A DNA stretch of 57,160 nucleotides from contig JBQDDG010000024.1 in the NCBI GenBank assembly GCA_052093225.1, positions 1 through 57,160 of the forward strand, read 5' to 3'. The stretch comes from JB111 sp052093225. GTDB taxonomy: Bacteria; Actinomycetota; Actinomycetes; Actinomycetales; Actinomycetaceae. The position numbers and the translations under genes are program-made. Shown here piece after piece: positions 9,989 through 19,620 of this stretch (its first letter is position 1; every line of letters begins with the position of its first letter). The notes beneath the pieces are model-generated. The model had not been told where the DNA came from and did not search any database. It saw only the letters and a list, made by a program, of their open reading frames with translations.

Positions 9989-11292
9989 GCGCCGCCGTCG
10001 CCGAGAACGTCACGCCCGACGCCGGCCCTGTCCGGCACGCGGACGGGGAGGTCCTCGCCCCGCGCAGCTGGCGCTGGCCGATCATCCACGCCGTCCTCGC
10101 GCTCATCGTGCTCGGCTGGTTCCTGCCCCGCACCCCCGAGGGCACGACGAACTTCCAGTTCTCGCTGCGCAGCGACCGCTTCCAGATCCCCAACGCCGAG
10201 GTGCCCGGCTTCACCACGGTCCTCGTGCTGGGGCTCGTCGTCGTCGCCGTGCTCGCCGTCGTCACCTTCCTGGCCTGGACGCGCCGGCACGTGAGCGTGT
10301 GGCTGCACGTCGTCAGCGTCCTCAGCCTCGTCGTCGCCTTCCTCACGTGGGTGGGCGCCGGCCGACCGACGATCATCCCGGTGACGTCCCTGCTGGTGGG
10401 CGGCCTCGCGCTCTCCGTGCCGCTCGTGTTCGGTGCGATGTCCGGCATCCTCTGCGAGCGCGCCGGCATCATCAACATCGCCATCGAGGGCCAGCTGCTG
10501 TTCGGCGCGTTCCTCGCGGCGATCGTCGCGTCGATGACGGCCTCCGCCTACCTCGGTCTCCTCGCGGGACCGGTCGCCGGCGCGCTCGTCGGCTCCCTGC
10601 TCGTGCTGTTCTCGGTGAAGTACCACGTCGACCAGATCATCGTCGGCGTGGTCCTCAACGTGCTCGTCCTCGGGCTCACCGGCTTCCTGTTCTCGACCGT
10701 CCTCAGCGGTGACGGCACGGACCTCAACCAGCGCATGCGGCTGCCCGACATCGCCATCCCGGTGCTCTCGGAGATCCCCGTGATCGGGCCCGTCGTGTTC
10801 AACCAGTCGGTGCTCGTGTACGTGATGTTCGCCGTCGTCGTCGCGCTCCAGATCTACCTCTTCCGCTCCCGGTGGGGCCTGCGCCTGCGCTCGGTGGGCG
10901 AGCACCCCAAGGCCGCCGACACCGTCGGGATCGACGTCATCCGCACCCGCGTGCGGGCCGTCCTCCTCGGCGGCGCCGTCGCCGGCCTGGGCGGGGCGTT
11001 CCTCACCGTGGGCTCGGGGCTCGCGTTCGGCAAGGACATGTCCGCCGGGCAGGGCTACATCGCCCTCGCGGCGATGATCCTCGGCCGCTGGAACCCGGTC
11101 GGCGCGGTCGCCGCGGCCCTCCTGTTCGGCTTCGCCCGTAACGTCGGCAACGTGCTGTCCTCGATCAACTCGCCCGTGCCCTCGGAGATCCTGCTCATGC
11201 TGCCCTACGCGGTGACGATCGTCGCCGTCGCGGGCCTCGTCGGCAGGGTCAAGGCTCCGGCGTCGGAGAACATCCCCTACATCAAGGGCTGA
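9985..11292 (+). CDS. Nucleoside ABC importer, permease subunit 2
   Basis: The 435-aa partner permease, forming the heterodimeric channel with the preceding protein. It starts with an ATGA overlap. Membrane segments are spread over the whole length, including a pair in the first 140 residues that precede the conserved core. RAGIINIAIEGQLLFGAF is the family motif, and WGLRLRSVGEHPKAADTVG is the ATPase-coupling loop, matching the equivalent site in permease 1. The family and operon context point to nucleoside rather than amino acid transport. The gap to the cytidine deaminase start is only 4 nt. Confidence 0.92.
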   Translation: MSAAVAENVTPDAGPVRHADGEVLAPRSWRWPIIHAVLALIVLGWFLPRTPEGTTNFQFSLRSDRFQIPNAEVPGFTTVLVLGLVVVAVLAVVTFLAWTRRHVSVWLHVVSVLSLVVAFLTWVGAGRPTIIPVTSLLVGGLALSVPLVFGAMSGILCERAGIINIAIEGQLLFGAFLAAIVASMTASAYLGLLAGPVAGALVGSLLVLFSVKYHVDQIIVGVVLNVLVLGLTGFLFSTVLSGDGTDLNQRMRLPDIAIPVLSEIPVIGPVVFNQSVLVYVMFAVVVALQIYLFRSRWGLRLRSVGEHPKAADTVGIDVIRTRVRAVLLGGAVAGLGGAFLTVGSGLAFGKDMSAGQGYIALAAMILGRWNPVGAVAAALLFGFARNVGNVLSSINSPVPSEILLMLPYAVTIVAVAGLVGRVKAPASENIPYIKG

Positions 11293-11296
11293 CCCG

Positions 11297-11749
11297 GTGA
11301 CGACGACACGGCCCCAGCAGGTGGACGAGCAGACGTGGGAGGCGTTGACCGCGCTCGCGCGCGAGGCCTGCGCCGCCGCCTACGTGCCGTACTCGGGCTT
11401 CCCGGTCGGTGCGGCGGCGCTCGTCGACGACGGCCGCCACGTCTCGGGGTGCAACGTCGAGAACGCGGGCTACGGGGTCACGCTGTGCGCCGAGTGCGGC
11501 CTCGTCTCCGACCTCGTGCGGGGTGGCGGCGGGCGGCTCGTCGCGTTCGTCTGCGTCGGCGGGGACGGCCGGGCGCTGAGCCCCTGCGGGCGCTGCCGCC
11601 AGCTGCTCGCCGAGCACGCGGCCCCGGGGATGATCCTCGCCGTCCCGGGCGGCCGGCGCACGATCGAGGAGATGCTTCCGCTCGCCTTCGGCGTGGCCGA
11701 CCTCGAACGCGCCGGCAGCCCCACCGGCCTCGACCCCACGACCACCTGA
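11297..11749 (+). CDS. cdd: Cytidine deaminase
   Basis: A 150-aa homotetrameric-type cytidine deaminase that converts cytidine or deoxycytidine to uridine or deoxyuridine. Its zinc site is the CAE variant rather than HAE: Cys and the proton-shuttling Glu of TLCAECGLVSD, together with the two Cys of SPCGRCRQLL. Substrate-ribose recognition is visible as GCNVENAGYG. The GTG start lies 4 nt after the permease stop. The position directly behind a nucleoside importer and before thymidine phosphorylase shows it is the first catabolic step after uptake. Length is slightly above the typical 130-135 because of a C-terminal extension. Confidence 0.95.
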   Translation: MTTTRPQQVDEQTWEALTALAREACAAAYVPYSGFPVGAAALVDDGRHVSGCNVENAGYGVTLCAECGLVSDLVRGGGGRLVAFVCVGGDGRALSPCGRCRQLLAEHAAPGMILAVPGGRRTIEEMLPLAFGVADLERAGSPTGLDPTTT

Positions 11750-11813
11750 CCACGACCCGGCCCCGCCCGGCCCCACCGGGCCGGGCCACCGATACGAGCA
11801 CCAGGAGACTGAC

Positions 11814-13100
<1,287 letters not shown>

Positions 13101-13126
13101 GCCGGCCCGGGGTGCGCACGGCCGGC
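13101..13126 (+). terminator. Terminator of the nucleoside operon
   Basis: GCCGGCC (13101-13107) and GGCCGGC (13120-13126) form a perfect 7-bp stem with a 12-nt loop, beginning at the base after the deoA stop codon. The position supports an operon end here. Confidence 0.55.
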
Positions 13127-13256
13127 TGACCGTGGCGGCGGCGCACGCAGCCGCCCGACCTGGTCGGCGGCGCGCACGGCCGTCCGACCCGGCTCGCGAT
13201 GCAGCCGCCACGCGAGACATCGCCGCGTCGGGCTGGTGCCGCCCGCCCCCGCGGGG

Positions 13257-13262
13257 CACCCT
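13257..13262 (+). promoter_or_regulatory. -10-like hexamer before the gene at 13269
   Basis: CACCCT is a weak -10 match, but it has exactly the 6-nt spacing to the ATG at 13269 seen before other leaderless genes. It favours 13269 over the in-frame ATG 33 nt upstream. Confidence 0.4.
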
Positions 13263-13268
13263 GGTCAC

Positions 13269-14162
13269 ATGACGACCCAGGTGCCCGGGCGGTGGACGCA
13301 CGCGACGCTGTCCACGCTCCTCGACCCGCTGGCCCGCCCGATCCGGACGACGCCGCTCGCCGATCGGCTGACCTCCGCCGTGCTGCCGACCCGCGCCGCC
13401 GGGCTCGCCGAGGACACCCGCAAGGCCGCGTCGGCCGCCGACGCGCGGGCGCTCGCCGGCGTGCGCGCCGAGATCGGCGGGGCGCACGCGGTCCAGCGGG
13501 ACCAGACCACCTGCGGCTCGGCCGCCCTCGTGGTGCTCGCCGCGCTCGGCGACCCGGAGCTCGAGCGGTGGATCGAGTACGGCACCGTCCCTGCGGGCGG
13601 GCGCCCCGAGATCCCGTGCGCCGACCGCACCGCGGGGCTCGCCGCCGACGGCCTCGAGCTGGACTCCCCGGAGCACCGGTTCGACGCCGCCCAGCGGGTG
13701 GTCAAGGCGGCGACGTCGCGGCGCGCGCTCGGCCCCGTGAGCTGGCCCGACCGGCTCGGCACCCCACCCTGGGCGGCCGCCCGCGAGGCGCGCTTTCCCG
13801 GCGTGCGGTACCGCTGGACGCCCATGGACGACCGCTCCGAGCGCGGCGTCCAGGTCCTCGCGGCCGTCCGCTCCGCGACGCTCGCCGGCGTGCCGGTGCC
13901 GCTCTACACCTCCGGCGACCTCGGGGGCGGCATCGGGCGGGCGGTGCCGCGGCACGTCGTCCTCGCGCTGCCCCGCGCGGGCCGCTCCGAGCGGGGCGTC
14001 GACGACGCCGGTGTGCCGGTCCTCAGGATTTACGAGCCGTCCCGGGGCCTCGACCACCAGGTGCCCGTGGCGGACCTCGTGGCCCGCACCGGGCCGCTCA
14101 AGGCGCTCGGGTCCTGGTCCCACGTGACGTGGGCGCTGCTGCCGCAGCCGACCGGCCGCTGA
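13269..14162 (+). CDS. Unannotated protein with a C39/papain-like cysteine-peptidase signature
   Basis: A 297-aa soluble protein without a signal peptide that I do not recognise as a named family. The order of residues suggests a papain-like (C39-type) fold: Q79 three residues before C82 in RDQTTCGSAALVVL, H229 in AVPRHVVLALP followed by a hydrophobic strand, then E256 in LRIYEPSRG. In C39 peptidases the equivalents are an oxyanion-hole Gln, the Cys nucleophile, the His and an Asp/Asn followed by Pro. Here Glu replaces Asp, which may mean a variant triad or a binding-only protein. It could equally be a coincidental pattern. It stands alone between the nucleoside operon and the convergent phosphomutase gene, whose stop is 14 nt away. 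Confidence 0.6.
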   Translation: MTTQVPGRWTHATLSTLLDPLARPIRTTPLADRLTSAVLPTRAAGLAEDTRKAASAADARALAGVRAEIGGAHAVQRDQTTCGSAALVVLAALGDPELERWIEYGTVPAGGRPEIPCADRTAGLAADGLELDSPEHRFDAAQRVVKAATSRRALGPVSWPDRLGTPPWAAAREARFPGVRYRWTPMDDRSERGVQVLAAVRSATLAGVPVPLYTSGDLGGGIGRAVPRHVVLALPRAGRSERGVDDAGVPVLRIYEPSRGLDHQVPVADLVARTGPLKALGSWSHVTWALLPQPTGR

Positions 14163-14175
14163 GCCGGAACTCCCC

Positions 14176-15975
14176 TCAGATCCCGATCGCCGTGGCGACG
14201 TCGGTGCGCAGCGCCGCCATGCGGGCGTCCGCGCGCTCGCGGGCGGCGGCCAGACCGGCCTCGCGGGCGGGCTCGACCACCTCGAGGTAGCACTTGAGCT
14301 TCGGCTCGGTGCCGGAGGGACGCACGACGACGCGGTCCCCGGCCTCCGTCTCCCACACGACGCCGTCCGTGGGTGGCAGCTCCGGGCTCCCGTGCGCGAG
14401 GTCGCGCCGGCTGCTCACGGGCGAGCCCGCGAGGTCGGTCGGCGGGGTCTCCCGCACGTGGGCCATCGCCCGCGTGATGACGGCGAGGTCGGAGACCCGG
14501 ACCGTGAGCGGCGCCGTGACGTGGACGCCGTGGGCGAGGGCCAGGTCGTCGAGCAGGTCCTGGAGCGTGCGGCCGTCCCGCTTGGTGGCGGCCGCGAGGG
14601 CGACGAGCCGGACGGCGGCGGAGATGCCGTCCTTGTCCCGTACCCCGTCCGGGTCCACGCAGTACCCGATCGCCTCCTCGTAGCCGAACACGAGGCGCGG
14701 CGCCCGGGCGATCCACTTGAAGCCCGTGAGCGTCACCGCGTGGTCGAGGCCGTGCGCCTCGGCGATCGCGCCGAGCAGGCGGGAGGAGACGACGGAGCTC
14801 GCGAGGACGGGGCGCTCGCCGGGCGCAGCGCCGGCTGGTCCGACGACGCCGGCTGGTCCGACGACGCCGTCGGCCCCGTCAACCCCGACCGTGTCCCCGG
14901 CGGTCACCTCGAGCGCAGCCTGCTCGCCGAGGAGCGCGCCGATCTCGTCGCCGGTGAGCTGGCGCCACCCGCCGGCCGCGTGCGGCGCCGGGATCGCCGC
15001 CGAGCAGCGGTCCGCGTCCGGGTCGTTGGCGATCACGAGGTCCGCGCCGACGCGCCGGGCCTCGGCGAGCGCGAGGTCGAGCGCGCCGGGCTCCTCGGGG
15101 TTGGGGAACGCGACGGTGGGGAAGTCCGGGTCCGGTTCCCGCTGCTCGGCGACCTCGTGGACGTCCGTCGCGCCGATGCGGTGCAGCGCCGCGCGCGCCA
15201 CCTCGGCGCCCACCCCGTGCATCGAGGTGTGCACGATCGTCAGCCCCGACCCGTCGTCGGGCCCGGCGAGGGACGCCGCACGGTCGAGGTAGGCCTCGAC
15301 GACCTCCTCGCCGAGGCCCTCCCGGCGCCCGCGGGGCAGCTCCCGGATGTCCCCGACCGCTGCGATCGCCTCGGCGATGCGCGCGTCCCACGGCGCGACG
15401 ATCTGCGTACCCCGCTCCTCCTCAGGCACGGCCCGGCCGCCGAGGTAGACCTTGTAGCCGTTGTCGCGCGGCGGGTTGTGGGAGGCCGTGACCATGACGC
15501 CGGCGTCCGCACCGAGGTGCCGGACCGCGAAGGCGAGCACGGGGGTGGGCAGCGGGCGCGGGAGCAGCAGCGCGCGGCCGCCCGCCCCGGCGACGATCTC
15601 CGCGGCGTCGTGGGCGAACTCGTGGCTCCCGTGCCGCGCGTCGTGGCCGATGACCACCACCGGGTCCGGCCCCACGGCGTCGATGAGGACGGCGACGAGG
15701 CCCGCCGTCGCCCGGGCGACGGTCACGCGGTTCATCCGGCTCTCGCCGGCGCCGATCTCGCCGCGCAGGCCCGCCGTGCCGAACTCGAGCGGGCCGTCGA
15801 ACCGGCTCGCGATCTCGGCCGCCGCGTCCTGGTCCGTCCCGGCGAGCGCGACGAGCCCGGTGAGCTCCGCGCGGGTCGTCGCGTCGGGGTCCTGCTCGGC
15901 CCACTCGCGCGCGCGGGCCAGCACGTCGGGGCCCACGACGATCGGTGCGGTCTCGGAGTCGTTCAGCTCGCTCAT
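14176..15975 (-). CDS. Phospho-sugar mutase (phosphomannomutase/phosphopentomutase type)
   Basis: A 599-aa member of the alpha-D-phosphohexomutase superfamily. The phosphoserine is S165 in MVTASHNPPRDNGYK. The metal-binding loop is NDPDADRC, the sugar-binding loop includes GFKWIARAP and FGYEEAIGY, and the phosphate-binding loop is RPSGTEPKLKCYLEV. Relatives next to deoA and cdd in actinomycetes (pmmB of mycobacteria) make it reasonable that this enzyme converts (deoxy)ribose 1-phosphate to the 5-phosphate. Mannose or glucose phosphates are the other options, and sequence alone does not decide. It is about 50 residues longer than usual. Part of this is an in-frame Val/Gly/Pro/Ala insert from an 18-bp repeat between metal loop and sugar loop. 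The start has a -10 hexamer 6 nt upstream. Confidence 0.9.
   Translation of the reverse strand: MSELNDSETAPIVVGPDVLARAREWAEQDPDATTRAELTGLVALAGTDQDAAAEIASRFDGPLEFGTAGLRGEIGAGESRMNRVTVARATAGLVAVLIDAVGPDPVVVIGHDARHGSHEFAHDAAEIVAGAGGRALLLPRPLPTPVLAFAVRHLGADAGVMVTASHNPPRDNGYKVYLGGRAVPEEERGTQIVAPWDARIAEAIAAVGDIRELPRGRREGLGEEVVEAYLDRAASLAGPDDGSGLTIVHTSMHGVGAEVARAALHRIGATDVHEVAEQREPDPDFPTVAFPNPEEPGALDLALAEARRVGADLVIANDPDADRCSAAIPAPHAAGGWRQLTGDEIGALLGEQAALEVTAGDTVGVDGADGVVGPAGVVGPAGAAPGERPVLASSVVSSRLLGAIAEAHGLDHAVTLTGFKWIARAPRLVFGYEEAIGYCVDPDGVRDKDGISAAVRLVALAAATKRDGRTLQDLLDDLALAHGVHVTAPLTVRVSDLAVITRAMAHVRETPPTDLAGSPVSSRRDLAHGSPELPPTDGVVWETEAGDRVVVRPSGTEPKLKCYLEVVEPAREAGLAAARERADARMAALRTDVATAIGI
14830..14865. 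repeat. 18-bp direct repeat inside the phosphomutase gene
   Basis: Two exact copies of an 18-mer beginning GCCGGCTGGTCC, with the first three bases of a third. The unit is in frame and encodes GVVGPA twice, lengthening a surface loop of the enzyme without disturbing its motifs. Confidence 0.85.
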
Positions 15976-15981
15976 CCGGAG

Positions 15982-15987
15982 AATCTA
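15982..15987 (-). promoter_or_regulatory. -10 hexamer, leaderless start of phosphomutase
   Basis: Read on the minus strand, TAGATT ends 6 nt before the ATG at 15975. It is one of the better consensus matches in the window. It is back-to-back with the lpdA promoter 28 nt away. Confidence 0.6.
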
Positions 15988-16014
15988 CTGCGGACCGGCG
16001 CCCCTCGCGTCTGC

Positions 16015-16020
16015 CACGAT
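16015..16020 (+). promoter_or_regulatory. -10 hexamer, leaderless start of lpdA
   Basis: CACGAT followed by 7 nt and the GTG at 16028. An ATG overlapping the hexamer at 16019 is therefore less likely to be the start. Confidence 0.5.
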
Positions 16021-16027
16021 GGTCGGC

Positions 16028-17554
16028 GTGAGCCAGACGACGAGCGCGCCCGAGTCCGCGACGAACGCCCCCGCCCCCGCCGCCCAGCCGGGCACCGAGC
16101 GGCCCGGCGCGTCCGAGGTCCGCGGCGGGTCGCGCGTCGTCATCGTCGGGGGCGGCCCCGGCGGCTACGAGGCCGCGCTCGTCGCCGCGCAGCTCGGCGC
16201 CCGCGTCACGCTGGTGGAGAGCAAGGGGCTCGGGGGCTCCGCCGTCCTCACCGACGTCGTCCCCTCGAAGACCCTCATCGCCACCGCCGAGTGGCTCACC
16301 GTCACCGAGTCCGCCCACGAGCTGGGCATCCGCTCCGACGAGGTCCCCGAGAACGGGGTGGGCGTCCTGTACGCGGATCTCGGCGTGGTCAACGCCCGCG
16401 TGCGCGAGCTCGCCGCGCGCCAGTCCGACGACATCCGTGGCCGGCTGGTCCGCGACGGCGTCGAGATCATCGACGGCACCGGCACGCTCGGCCCGGCCAC
16501 CGCCGGCGACGGCACGCGGAAGGTGGTCGTCACGCTCGCCGACGGCTCCACCCGCGAGCTCGAGACCGAGATCGTCCTGCTCGCGACCGGCGCGACGCCA
16601 CGGGTGCTGCCCACGGCCGAGCCCGACGGCGAACGGATCCTCACCTGGGCGCAGATGTACGCGCTCGACGAGCTGCCCGAGCACCTGGTGGTCGTCGGTT
16701 CCGGCGTCACCGGGGCGGAGTTCGCCGGCGCCTACAACGCGCTCGGTACCCGCGTCACGCTCGTCTCCTCGCGGGACCGGGTCCTGCCGGGGGAGGACGT
16801 CGACGCCGCCGAGCTCATCGAGAACGTCTTCCGGCGCCGCGGCATGACGGTCCTGGGCCGGTCCCGCGCCGCGGCGGTGCGGCGGGTCGGCGACGAGGTC
16901 GAGGTCGAGCTCACCGACGGCAGGGTCGTCACCGGCTCGCACTGCCTGGTCGCCGTCGGCGGCGTGCCCGCCACGAGCGGCCTCGGGCTGGAGGAGGCCG
17001 GCGTCGACCTGACGGAGTCCGGGCACATCGTCACCGACCGGGTCTCGCGGACCCGCGCCTTCCGCGTGTACGCCGCGGGCGACTGCACCGGGGTGCTCCC
17101 GCTGGCCTCGGTGGCCGCCATGCAGGGCCGGATCGCCATGTGGCACGCGCTCGGCGACGCCGTCGCCCCGCTCGACCTCGGGATCGTCTCCGCCAACATC
17201 TTCACCGCACCGGAGATCGCCACGATCGGGGTGACGGCGAAGGACTGCGAGTCGGGCGCCGTCGACGGCGTGATCTCGATGCTGCCGCTGGCCCGGAACC
17301 CGCGGGCGAAGATGCTCGGCATCAACGACGGCTTCGTCAAGATGATCTCCGACCGCACGAGCGGTGCGGTGATCGGCGGCGTCGTCGTCGCCCCGCGCGC
17401 TAGCGAGCTCATCCTGCCGATCACCATGGCCGTCACCCACCGCCTCACCGTCGACCAGCTGGCCAACGCCTTCACCATCTACCCCTCGCTGTCCGGGTCG
17501 ATCACCGAGGCCGCGCGCACGCTGCACGTCCACGAGTCGCCCGGAACGACCTGA
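16028..17554 (+). CDS. lpdA: LpdA-type NAD(P)H quinone reductase (flavoprotein disulfide reductase family)
   Basis: A 508-aa FAD-binding protein of the pyridine nucleotide-disulfide oxidoreductase family. It has the FAD motif VVIVGGGPGGYEAAL near residue 40, the NAD(P) site VVVGSGVTGAEFAGAYNALG and a complete C-terminal dimerisation domain. Where true dihydrolipoamide dehydrogenases have the redox pair CxxxxC (GGTCLNVGCIPSK), this protein reads GGSAVLTDVVPSK with no cysteine. It therefore cannot perform disulfide exchange. This loss defines mycobacterial LpdA, an NAD(P)H quinone oxidoreductase linked to oxidative-stress resistance. The first 35 residues are Ala/Pro-rich and probably disordered. 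It diverges from the phosphomutase gene with 52 nt between starts. Confidence 0.9.
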   Translation: MSQTTSAPESATNAPAPAAQPGTERPGASEVRGGSRVVIVGGGPGGYEAALVAAQLGARVTLVESKGLGGSAVLTDVVPSKTLIATAEWLTVTESAHELGIRSDEVPENGVGVLYADLGVVNARVRELAARQSDDIRGRLVRDGVEIIDGTGTLGPATAGDGTRKVVVTLADGSTRELETEIVLLATGATPRVLPTAEPDGERILTWAQMYALDELPEHLVVVGSGVTGAEFAGAYNALGTRVTLVSSRDRVLPGEDVDAAELIENVFRRRGMTVLGRSRAAAVRRVGDEVEVELTDGRVVTGSHCLVAVGGVPATSGLGLEEAGVDLTESGHIVTDRVSRTRAFRVYAAGDCTGVLPLASVAAMQGRIAMWHALGDAVAPLDLGIVSANIFTAPEIATIGVTAKDCESGAVDGVISMLPLARNPRAKMLGINDGFVKMISDRTSGAVIGGVVVAPRASELILPITMAVTHRLTVDQLANAFTIYPSLSGSITEAARTLHVHESPGTT

Positions 17555-17573
17555 GACCGGCCCTGTCAGCGGC

Positions 17574-17579
17574 TACCCT
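17574..17579 (+). promoter_or_regulatory. -10 hexamer, leaderless start of dapE
   Basis: TACCCT ends 6 nt before the GTG at 17586, only 20 nt behind the lpdA stop. dapE thus appears to have its own promoter even though lpdA is just upstream. Confidence 0.55.
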
Positions 17580-17585
17580 GGCGCG

Positions 17586-18737
17586 GTGAGCGACCCCGCC
17601 AGTACCGGCCTGCCCCCCCTGCCCGCCACGGAGCTTCCCGACCTCGCCACGAGCGACGTCGTCGACGTGTTCCGCGCCGTGTGCGACGTCCCTTCGGTCT
17701 CCGGGGCGGAGGCCCCGCTCGCCGACGCGATCGAGTCGGCCCTCGGCGGCCTGCCGCACCTCACCGTCCGGCGCCTGGGCGACACCGTCGTCGCACGCAC
17801 CGAGCTCGGCCGTCAGCGCCGCGTGGTGGTCGCCGGGCACATCGACACCGTCCCGCTCGCCGGCAACCTGCCCACGCAGCTGCGCGAGGAGGACGGCGAG
17901 GAGGTCCTGTGGGGCCGCGGCACGGTCGACATGAAGGGCGGGGTCGCCGTGGCGCTCTCGCTCGCCGCCCGCCTCACCGCGCCGGCCCACGACGTGACGT
18001 GGGTGTTCTACGACAACGAGGAGGTCGCCGCCGACCTCAACGGGCTCGGCCGGGTCGTGCGCGAGCACCCGGACTGGGTGACCGGCGACGTCGCGGTGCT
18101 CGGCGAGCCCACCGGCGGCGGGGTCGAGGGCGGGTGCAACGGCACGCTGCGCGTGGAGGTCACCACCCGCGGCGTCACGGCCCACTCCGCCCGCTCCTGG
18201 CGCGGGCACAACGCCATCCACGCCGCCGGGGAGATCCTCGAGCGGCTCGCCGACTACGAGCCCGCCCAGGTCTCCGTCGACGGGCTCGTCTACCGGGAGG
18301 GCCTCAGCGCCGTCGGGGTGAGCGGCGGGATCGCGACGAACATGATCCCCGACGCCTGCACCGTGACCGTCAACTACCGGTTCGCCCCCTCGCGCTCGGT
18401 GGCCGAGGCCGTCGCGCACGTCGAGGACGTCCTCGACGGCATCGACGCCGAGATCGTCGTCGTCGACGCGGCCGGCGGCGCGCGGCCGGGGCTGGACGAC
18501 CCGACCCTCGCGGCCGCCGTCGCCCAGCTCACCGCGGCCACGGGCGGGAGCGTCGGCCCGAAGTACGGCTGGACCGACGTCGCACGCTTCGCCGAGCTCG
18601 GCGTGCCGGCGCTCAACTTCGGCCCCGGCGACCCGATGCTCGCCCACGCCGACGACGAACGCTGCCCCACCCGTCAGGTGCGCGACTGCGCCGAGGCGCT
18701 CGCCGCCTGGCTCGACCCCGCGCCCGACGCGGCGTGA
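17586..18737 (+). CDS. dapE: Succinyl-diaminopimelate desuccinylase
   Basis: A 383-aa di-zinc hydrolase of family M20A. It removes succinate from N-succinyl-LL-diaminopimelate in the lysine/meso-diaminopimelate pathway, which feeds peptidoglycan. The metal ligands are visible in VVAGHIDTVPLAGN (His, Asp), LWGRGTVDMKGGVAV (Asp), FYDNEEVAADLNG (catalytic and metal Glu) and VLGEPTGGGVEGG. KYGWTDVARF and LNFGPGDPMLAHADDE supply the C-terminal His and substrate contacts. It matches the actinobacterial DapE type and lies before a LOG-family gene, as dapE (Rv1202) and Rv1205 are near neighbours in M. tuberculosis. Length and motifs are normal. Confidence 0.95.
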   Translation: MSDPASTGLPPLPATELPDLATSDVVDVFRAVCDVPSVSGAEAPLADAIESALGGLPHLTVRRLGDTVVARTELGRQRRVVVAGHIDTVPLAGNLPTQLREEDGEEVLWGRGTVDMKGGVAVALSLAARLTAPAHDVTWVFYDNEEVAADLNGLGRVVREHPDWVTGDVAVLGEPTGGGVEGGCNGTLRVEVTTRGVTAHSARSWRGHNAIHAAGEILERLADYEPAQVSVDGLVYREGLSAVGVSGGIATNMIPDACTVTVNYRFAPSRSVAEAVAHVEDVLDGIDAEIVVVDAAGGARPGLDDPTLAAAVAQLTAATGGSVGPKYGWTDVARFAELGVPALNFGPGDPMLAHADDERCPTRQVRDCAEALAAWLDPAPDAA

Positions 18738-18791
18738 CCGAGCGGGCAGACCGACCCGGGCGCGCGGTCCTGCGGTGCCGCCACGGTGAGA

Positions 18792-18797
18792 GAGACT
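18792..18797 (+). promoter_or_regulatory. -10-like hexamer before the LOG-family gene
   Basis: GAGACT ends 7 nt before the ATG at 18805, consistent with another leaderless start. It deviates from TAnnnT at the first base. Confidence 0.45.
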
Positions 18798-18804
18798 GGA
18801 CCCC

Positions 18805-19620
18805 ATGAGTGCCGAGAAACGGTCCGCCCGCCTGACGAACGGCTCCTACCGGAAGGGACCGGTCATCCTGCGACGCGACATGATCCCCGACCAGACGACC
18901 GACGCGCGGCTGCTCGCACCGGACCAGGACGCGTCCTTCGTGCACCAGGACCCCTGGCGCGTCATGCGCATCCAGTCGGAGTTCGTCGAGGGCTTCGGCG
19001 CGCTCGCCGACCTCGGCCCCGCGATCTCGGTCTTCGGCTCGGCCCGCCTCCAGGAGGGGGCCGACGAGTACGAGGTGGCCCGTGAGGTCGGCCGGCGCCT
19101 GGCCGCGGAGGGCTTCGCGACCGTCACCGGAGGCGGCCCGGGGGTCATGGAGGCCGCGAACCGCGGCGCCGTGGAGGGCGACGGGCTCAGCGTCGGACTG
19201 GGGATCGAGCTCCCGCACGAGCAGGGCATGAACGAGTACGTCGACCTCGGCGTCAACTTCCGGTACTTCTTCGCCCGCAAGACCATGTTCCTCAAGTACA
19301 GCCAGGGCTTCGTCGTCCTGCCCGGCGGGTTCGGCACGATGGACGAGCTGTTCGAGGCGCTCACCCTCGTCCAGACCCAGAAGGTGTCGAGCTTCCCGAT
19401 CGTGCTCGTCGGCCGGGCGTTCTGGGGCGGGCTCGTCGAGTGGCTCGCGGACGTCATGCTCGAGCGCGGCACCATCTCCGAGCACGACGTCGAGCTCGTA
19501 CCGATCGTCGAGACCGCCGAGGAGGCGGTCGACGCCGTGCTCTCGCGCGTGCAGACGCTCGCCAACGAGAAGCGCGCGCAGCAGGCGGCCGAGGTGGAGG
19601 CCGAGGGGCGCGCCGAATGA
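18805..19620 (+). CDS. LOG-family (TIGR00730) nucleotide phosphoribohydrolase
   Basis: A 271-aa Rossmann-fold protein of the 'lysine decarboxylase-like' LOG family. Members hydrolyse nucleoside 5'-monophosphates such as cytokinin riboside monophosphate, releasing the base. They are not lysine decarboxylases despite old annotation. The diagnostic motifs are TGGGPGVMEAANRGA and LPGGFGTMDELFE, the latter carrying the catalytic Arg/Glu region of the family. An N-terminal extension of about 45 residues (RSARLTNGSYRKGPVILRR region) is typical of actinobacterial members. The end overlaps aspA by 4 nt (ATGA), so the two are coupled. Whether the natural substrate is a cytokinin or a housekeeping nucleotide is unknown. 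Confidence 0.92.
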   Translation: MSAEKRSARLTNGSYRKGPVILRRDMIPDQTTDARLLAPDQDASFVHQDPWRVMRIQSEFVEGFGALADLGPAISVFGSARLQEGADEYEVAREVGRRLAAEGFATVTGGGPGVMEAANRGAVEGDGLSVGLGIELPHEQGMNEYVDLGVNFRYFFARKTMFLKYSQGFVVLPGGFGTMDELFEALTLVQTQKVSSFPIVLVGRAFWGGLVEWLADVMLERGTISEHDVELVPIVETAEEAVDAVLSRVQTLANEKRAQQAAEVEAEGRAE

